In this document: one piece after another, positions 14,065 through 17,155 of the stretch
Layout: each line of letters opens with the position of its first letter
Numbering within the stretch: the first letter of the stretch is position 1
Source of the DNA: JBOGED01 sp050743625
GTDB lineage: Bacteria > Actinomycetota > Nitriliruptoria > Euzebyales > Egibacteraceae
Assembly (NCBI GenBank): GCA_050743625.1
Contig: JBOGED010000027.1
Span: forward strand, 1 to 17,155
Direction of reading: 5' to 3'
Length of the DNA: 17,155 nt
Position numbers and translations under genes: made by a program
Notes under the pieces: model-generated
What the model was told of the DNA's origin: nothing
Databases searched by the model: none
The model's input: the letters and a program-made list of their open reading frames with translations, nothing else

Positions 14065-14110
14065 ATCCTACCGCGAGACCCTTGAAGCGGGCGAGGTCTT
14101 GTCACACCAT
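14065..14110. promoter_or_regulatory. Divergent promoters of the erm-like and capA-like genes
   Basis: On the plus strand, TTGAAG (14082-14087) and CACCAT (14105-14110) are 17 bases apart, and the GTG of the capA-like gene follows after seven bases. On the minus strand, TAGGAT (14070-14065) is seven bases from ATG 14057, with no good -35 box. Confidence 0.5.
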
Positions 14111-14117
14111 CATCGCA

Positions 14118-15098
14118 GTGAAAGCGATGGCGGCGCGGGCGGTGGCAGCGCTCGTATGGGCGGCGATCCTCGCCATCTCGTGCGCGGCTGGCCTGTCGTT
14201 CGCGCAGCCACAACCACCTGAGCGTGGACAGCTGGTGATCCGCGGGACCGGTGACGTCAACCTCGACCCGGCGTACATCCCCGCCCTGGCGTCGAACGGC
14301 TACGCGCATGCGTGGGAGAAGCTCGGGGGGCTGTTCGCGGGCGACGACCTGACGATCATCAACCTGGAATGCGCGGTGTCTCAGCTGGGACAACCGGTGC
14401 CGAAGGAGTTCAACTTCCGCTGCGACCCCGCGGCGTTGCCCGCCGCGCGGGCCGCTGGTGTCGAGGTGGCCAACCTGGCGAACAACCACGGGGGTGACTA
14501 CGGCATTGAAGCCTTGTTGGACTCGCGCGGGCAGTTGGGGCAGGCGGGCATCGCGCCCGTCGGCGTCGGTCCAAACAGTGCCACCGCGAACGCCCCGGCG
14601 ATTGTCGAGCGCAACGGCTGGAGGATCGCCGTGCTCGGCTTCGGGGGCGTGGTACCTCACGGTGGCTGGCTGGCCGGACCTGAGCATCCCGGCATGGCCG
14701 ACGGGGACGACATCGACAGCATGACCGCCGCGGTCCGCGCGGCCGACGAGGTCGCCGACCTCGTGTTCGTCACCATCCACTGGGGGCGTGAGCTGGATAC
14801 CCAACCCAGGGCCGAGGACATCGCCCGCGCGCAGGCAATGATCGATGCCGGCGCGGACGGCATCTTCGGCCACCACTCCCATCGCCTCCAGCCGCTCGGC
14901 TGGTACCGTGACCGCCCGATCGCCTGGGGGCTGGGCAACTTCGTATGGCCTCGCCTCTCCGCCGCCGGATCGGTAACCGCCGTCGCCGAGTTCATCGTCC
15001 GCCCAGACGGCTCGATGGCGGCCTGCCTGCTGCCCGCGGTCATCGCCTCCCACGGCCAACCCACCCTCACCCAGCCCTACACCGGCCCTTGCGACTAA
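14118..15098 (+). CDS. CapA-family exported metallophosphatase-like protein
   Basis: With the GTG at 14118 the product has 326 residues. It starts with a signal sequence (hydrophobic VAALVWAAILAISCAAGLS, possible cleavage after SFA). The CapA/PgsA calcineurin-like core follows: GTGDVNLD (43-50), IINLECAVS (80-88), VANLANNHGGDYG (117-129), VTIHWGREL, and IFGHHSHRLQPLGW. These Asp, Asn and His residues match the metal-binding pattern of the family. CapA proteins take part in poly-gamma-glutamate or capsule assembly, but many stand-alone actinobacterial homologues have unknown roles, and no capB or capC gene is present. A TTG at 14082 would also open the frame, but it coincides with the -35 box of the best promoter. 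I therefore prefer the GTG, which would be leaderless. Confidence 0.86.
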   Translation: MKAMAARAVAALVWAAILAISCAAGLSFAQPQPPERGQLVIRGTGDVNLDPAYIPALASNGYAHAWEKLGGLFAGDDLTIINLECAVSQLGQPVPKEFNFRCDPAALPAARAAGVEVANLANNHGGDYGIEALLDSRGQLGQAGIAPVGVGPNSATANAPAIVERNGWRIAVLGFGGVVPHGGWLAGPEHPGMADGDDIDSMTAAVRAADEVADLVFVTIHWGRELDTQPRAEDIARAQAMIDAGADGIFGHHSHRLQPLGWYRDRPIAWGLGNFVWPRLSAAGSVTAVAEFIVRPDGSMAACLLPAVIASHGQPTLTQPYTGPCD

Positions 15099-15252
15099 CG
15101 AGTCCGCGGATGCTCCCAAGACCATCCAGTACCAGTACTCGGCGTGGTCATGCTGATATCCGGTCACACGTTCACAACCGATCTGGGCGAGCTGGGTGCC
15201 GTCGACCTCCGGGGGCCGTGGAGCGTCACCTGGAACCCAACTGATGGCCAAC

Positions 15253-15779
15253 TCATTCGATCAAGACCAGTTGTGCGGGAGCGGGATCACAAGCATGGCC
15301 GCCATCGGTCCGACGGGCATGTGGTGGTTGCACGCCGCAGCCAGCCGAGTTGGTTGCAGGTGTCCTCCGCGGAGCTGGTCGCGCGGGGCGGCCAGGCGTG
15401 TGCCGATGAGACGTGTGCCGGTGAGGCCAGCCCAACGGCGGGTGGAAGGTCAGAGTGGCGTCGGCATCGCCGGTGACGGTCCAACCCCCATCGTGCACCG
15501 CGTGGTGATGGGTTACGCAGAGTAGCGAAAGGTTAGAGGTCAGCGTTGGCCCGCCATTGCCGTGGTGTTCCACGTGATGCGCCACGGGCTTGCCGTGACG
15601 ATATTGCGGGCGTCGTTGGCTGCACCCGGGGGGATCCGCCCGGGCGGCCTCAAGCGGTCGGCCTCGAACCGACGTCGATCAAAAGCCGGAGCAACTGTTC
15701 CAGTCTTCGCGTTGCGGTGGTCGCGGACGATGGCCGGCCAAGCCGCATGCGCAGCGCAGAAGAGCGCCGAGGGGACCAC
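15253..15779 (-). pseudogene. HNH endonuclease gene with a one-base frameshift
   Basis: Two minus-strand frames join into one HNH protein. The first (GTG 15779) reads VVPSALFCAAHAAWPAIV, then RDHRNAKTGTVAPAFDRRRF and EADRLRPPG. The second reads GCSQRRPQYRHGKPVAHHVE, HHGNGGPTLTSNLSLLC and VTHHHAVHDGGWTVTGDAD, which is the HNH core: paired histidines, the NL...LC segment, and the HH..VH end as in 13E12-like proteins. Adding one C to the six-base run at 15628-15633 fuses them to 175 residues. The tail after residue 110 is low-complexity, rich in His, Arg and Pro. HNH nucleases of this sort come from phages or repeat families. An AGGAGG upstream leads directly into GTG-TAG, so the true start is unclear. 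Confidence 0.65.
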
Positions 15780-15813
15780 CTCGACCTACACCGTGCTACC
15801 TCCTGCGTTCGTG

Positions 15814-15915
15814 TCACACTCTCGGGGATGAGTACGAGCGCTGTGACCACCGCGAGGCAATCAGCACAGTCGCGAGCACCGCGAGCGGCCCCAAAGCGAG
15901 CCTGATCTCATCCAT
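15814..15915 (-). CDS. Possible 33-residue single-helix membrane peptide
   Basis: The ATG at 15915 encodes MDEIR, then a hydrophobic stretch LALGPLAVLATVLIAS, then RWSQRSYSSPRV and a stop. About three quarters of third codon positions are G or C. There is an acidic N-terminus and a basic tail after the helix. No ribosome site is clear. It ends about 35 bases before the HNH gene fragment on the same strand. It could also be a decayed gene end. No family is recognised. Confidence 0.35.
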   Translation of the reverse strand: MDEIRLALGPLAVLATVLIASRWSQRSYSSPRV

Positions 15916-15972
15916 CGAGGTGAGCGTCACGACGCCACGGCGGCGCGTCCTCGTTCATGCGGAGGAGGTAGG

Positions 15973-15988
15973 CCTCCCTCCAGGGAGG
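15973..15988. repeat. Compact perfect hairpin between genes
   Basis: CCTCCCT (15973-15979) and AGGGAGG (15982-15988) form a seven-base-pair palindrome around two bases. No T run follows on either strand. It lies about 95 bases before the CPBP protease gene start, in a region with no other clear feature between 15916 and 16082. Confidence 0.4.
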
Positions 15989-16082
15989 GAATACTCGGGG
16001 GCACGAAATCCGGCGAGCGTCTGATCACGGTCGGCGACCCCATATACGGTCCTATCCAACGTCGATGAGAGAAGGACCAGAG

Positions 16083-16934
16083 ATGGTATCGACCACGGCT
16101 GCGGAAGAGATCCGGGCGCCGGCCGGATACGCCCGCCGGTTCACAGAGGTCACGGTGTTCGTCGCCGTGTGGATGGCGCTCGGCTTCGCGCTCGGCGATT
16201 TGTACCTGTACCTGCTGGTAGGCGTGCCGCTGACCGTTGTCTTCCAGCTGGTCGTGCGCCGCAGGCTGCTGCGTGAGCTCTGGGTGCGCGACGGCCAGGC
16301 GTTCCACCTGGACCGCAAGGGAAAAGTGATCGCCGGCGCGCTGATGATCCTGCCCGTGATCACGCTCGTCCTGACTGCCGGGCAGTGGCTCCTCTCGGTG
16401 TGGCTCATGGCTTGCGTGGTAGGCGCCGTGCCAGCCGCCTACGCGATATGTCACCTGCGGTCTGACAGCGTCAGGATCACCGTGCGTTGGACTGCGATCG
16501 CAACGGTCGCCGGCGTCGCCGCGATGGTCGCCTCCCTCGTCCCGTTGCTGATCGCATCACCGGAGCCGTTGCGATCGTCGAGCATGCTCGTGACGGGTCT
16601 TCACACGGCTATCCTTCTCATCCCCGCCCTGTTCGTGCTTGAGGAGGTGACGTTCCGTGGGGCGCTCGACTCCCATGTGCACGGGCCGGGCGATGGCCGG
16701 GTATGGCTGTCCGCGCTCTTCGTATCCACGCTGTTCGGGCTGTGGCACCTGCCGATAGTCGTCGGTACGAGCCAAGGCGTCCTGGCCACGGTGGCGCAAC
16801 TGCTGGTCGTGCACTGGGTGATCGGGGTACCGCTGTCCTTCGCCTGGCGCCGCACGGGCAGCCTCGTGGCTCCTGGCCTGGCCCACGCCCTGATCAACGG
16901 GGTACGCGACGCGCTGTACGCAGGTCTCTCATGA
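16083..16934 (+). CDS. CPBP-family intramembrane metalloprotease
   Basis: The 283-residue membrane protein has roughly eight hydrophobic segments. The three CPBP (Abi) motifs are present. VLEEVTFRGAL (185-195) gives Glu187-Glu188 and Arg192, STLFGLWHLPIV (215-226) gives Phe218 and His222, and GLAHALINGVRD (265-276) gives His268 and Asn272. Family members are Rce1-like proteases of the membrane; in bacteria they are tied to immunity to peptides or to unknown processing. The ATG at 16083 has AAGGA six bases upstream. An in-frame ATG at 16065 lacks a site and would add only MREGPE. An open frame begins at its stop codon (ATGA, 16931) and continues to the window edge. Confidence 0.87.
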   Translation: MVSTTAAEEIRAPAGYARRFTEVTVFVAVWMALGFALGDLYLYLLVGVPLTVVFQLVVRRRLLRELWVRDGQAFHLDRKGKVIAGALMILPVITLVLTAGQWLLSVWLMACVVGAVPAAYAICHLRSDSVRITVRWTAIATVAGVAAMVASLVPLLIASPEPLRSSSMLVTGLHTAILLIPALFVLEEVTFRGALDSHVHGPGDGRVWLSALFVSTLFGLWHLPIVVGTSQGVLATVAQLLVVHWVIGVPLSFAWRRTGSLVAPGLAHALINGVRDALYAGLS

Positions 16935-17155
16935 CCGCCATCCTTCACGCTACGAAGACCGCCGTGTCCCGGGCGACTCGGCGAAGGTGCGTGGCTCGCG
17001 GCCTGCCGGGCCGCCTCGCCAGGCACGTCGACGAACGCGACAGCCCGGCCGGTGGCCGTGGAAGCTCCTCCGCCACGTCGGCATACGGGACGATGTGCGG
17101 TCCCGTTTGGGTGAAACACCCCAGTCTGGTGGAGCACTTCGCCGTACTGTGCAGA
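16931..17155 (+). other. Unassigned right edge, open frame without recognised domain
   Basis: The ATG at 16931 overlaps the protease stop (ATGA), and its frame runs 75 codons to the edge without a stop. The translation (MTAILHATKTAVSRATRRC onward) has no recognisable motif and is rich in Arg, Ser and Ala, as spurious frames are in high-GC DNA. On the minus strand, two frames contain VLHQTGVFHPNGTAH and HIVPYADVAEELPRP. These could be pieces of one frameshifted gene convergent with the protease. I cannot decide between these readings. Confidence 0.2.

Noticed and set aside
13977..15251. 424-residue minus-strand open frame
   Set aside because: It lies opposite the capA-like gene, which has a signal peptide and conserved metal motifs; long antisense frames are expected in GC-rich coding DNA. 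Only its last part, from ATG 14057, is kept, as a separate candidate leader ORF.
15828..15905. 25-codon plus-strand ORF starting at ATG 15828, seven bases after CACACT
   Set aside because: The translation is low-complexity (Ala, Arg, Ser, Thr) and antisense to a more protein-like hydrophobic frame; the -10 match is poor.
1..17155. CRISPR array, insertion sequence or prophage
   Set aside because: No regularly spaced repeats, no transposase motif and no phage structural genes are visible; the HNH fragment alone is not enough.

Overview
The window is about 17 kb of high-GC DNA, and every recognisable gene fits an actinomycetote (high-GC Gram-positive). The signs are a rex-linked heme cluster, a fused CobA-HemD enzyme, a DUF2905 membrane protein, a DUF1023 hydrolase, an Erm-type rRNA methylase, frequent GTG/TTG starts, and several starts that look leaderless. 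No taxon can be named from the sequence alone. I saw no tRNA, rRNA, CRISPR array or intact insertion sequence.

Region 1 (1-6122, all minus strand) is a redox and tetrapyrrole block. Reading in transcription order: a multi-pass membrane protein, a small glutaredoxin-like protein, the NADH/NAD+-sensing repressor Rex, precorrin-2 dehydrogenase, glutamyl-tRNA reductase (hemA), porphobilinogen deaminase (hemC) and a CobA-HemD fusion that runs off the left edge. Most neighbours overlap by 3-4 bases (ATGA or TTGA), so they are probably translationally coupled. Together they make uroporphyrinogen III for heme, and precorrin-2/sirohydrochlorin for siroheme. Rex probably adjusts this to redox state. 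hemL and hemB are not in the window.

Region 2 (6123-7094, plus) is a TIM-barrel sugar-phosphate-isomerase-like gene, transcribed divergently from the membrane protein across a striking perfect 11-bp inverted repeat, and followed by a 28-residue single-helix microprotein.

Region 3 (7102-10320, minus) looks more accessory. It has a DegT-like aminotransferase and a CelD/BioF2-type acyltransferase in a two-gene operon behind a good TTGACG-17-TACCGT promoter. Then come three consecutive hairpins and a lower-GC NYN-domain nuclease gene with a one-base frameshift.

Region 4 (10332-13287) holds a SAM hydroxide adenosyltransferase homologue with a substituted motif residue, a divergent DUF2905 membrane protein, and a DUF1023 alpha/beta hydrolase with an overlapping lipoprotein gene.

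Region 5 (13337-15098) holds an Erm-like rRNA methyltransferase with a candidate leaderless upstream ORF overlapping its start, divergent from a CapA-family exported protein.

Region 6 (15253-17155) holds a frameshifted HNH endonuclease, a possible small membrane peptide, a CPBP-family membrane protease, and an unassigned right edge.

The items most worth a second look are the symmetric inverted repeat between two divergent leaderless promoters, the leaderless uORF over the erm start, the stacked hairpins before the NYN gene, the substituted SAM-hydrolase motif, and two single-base losses in G/C runs that may be assembly errors rather than biology.
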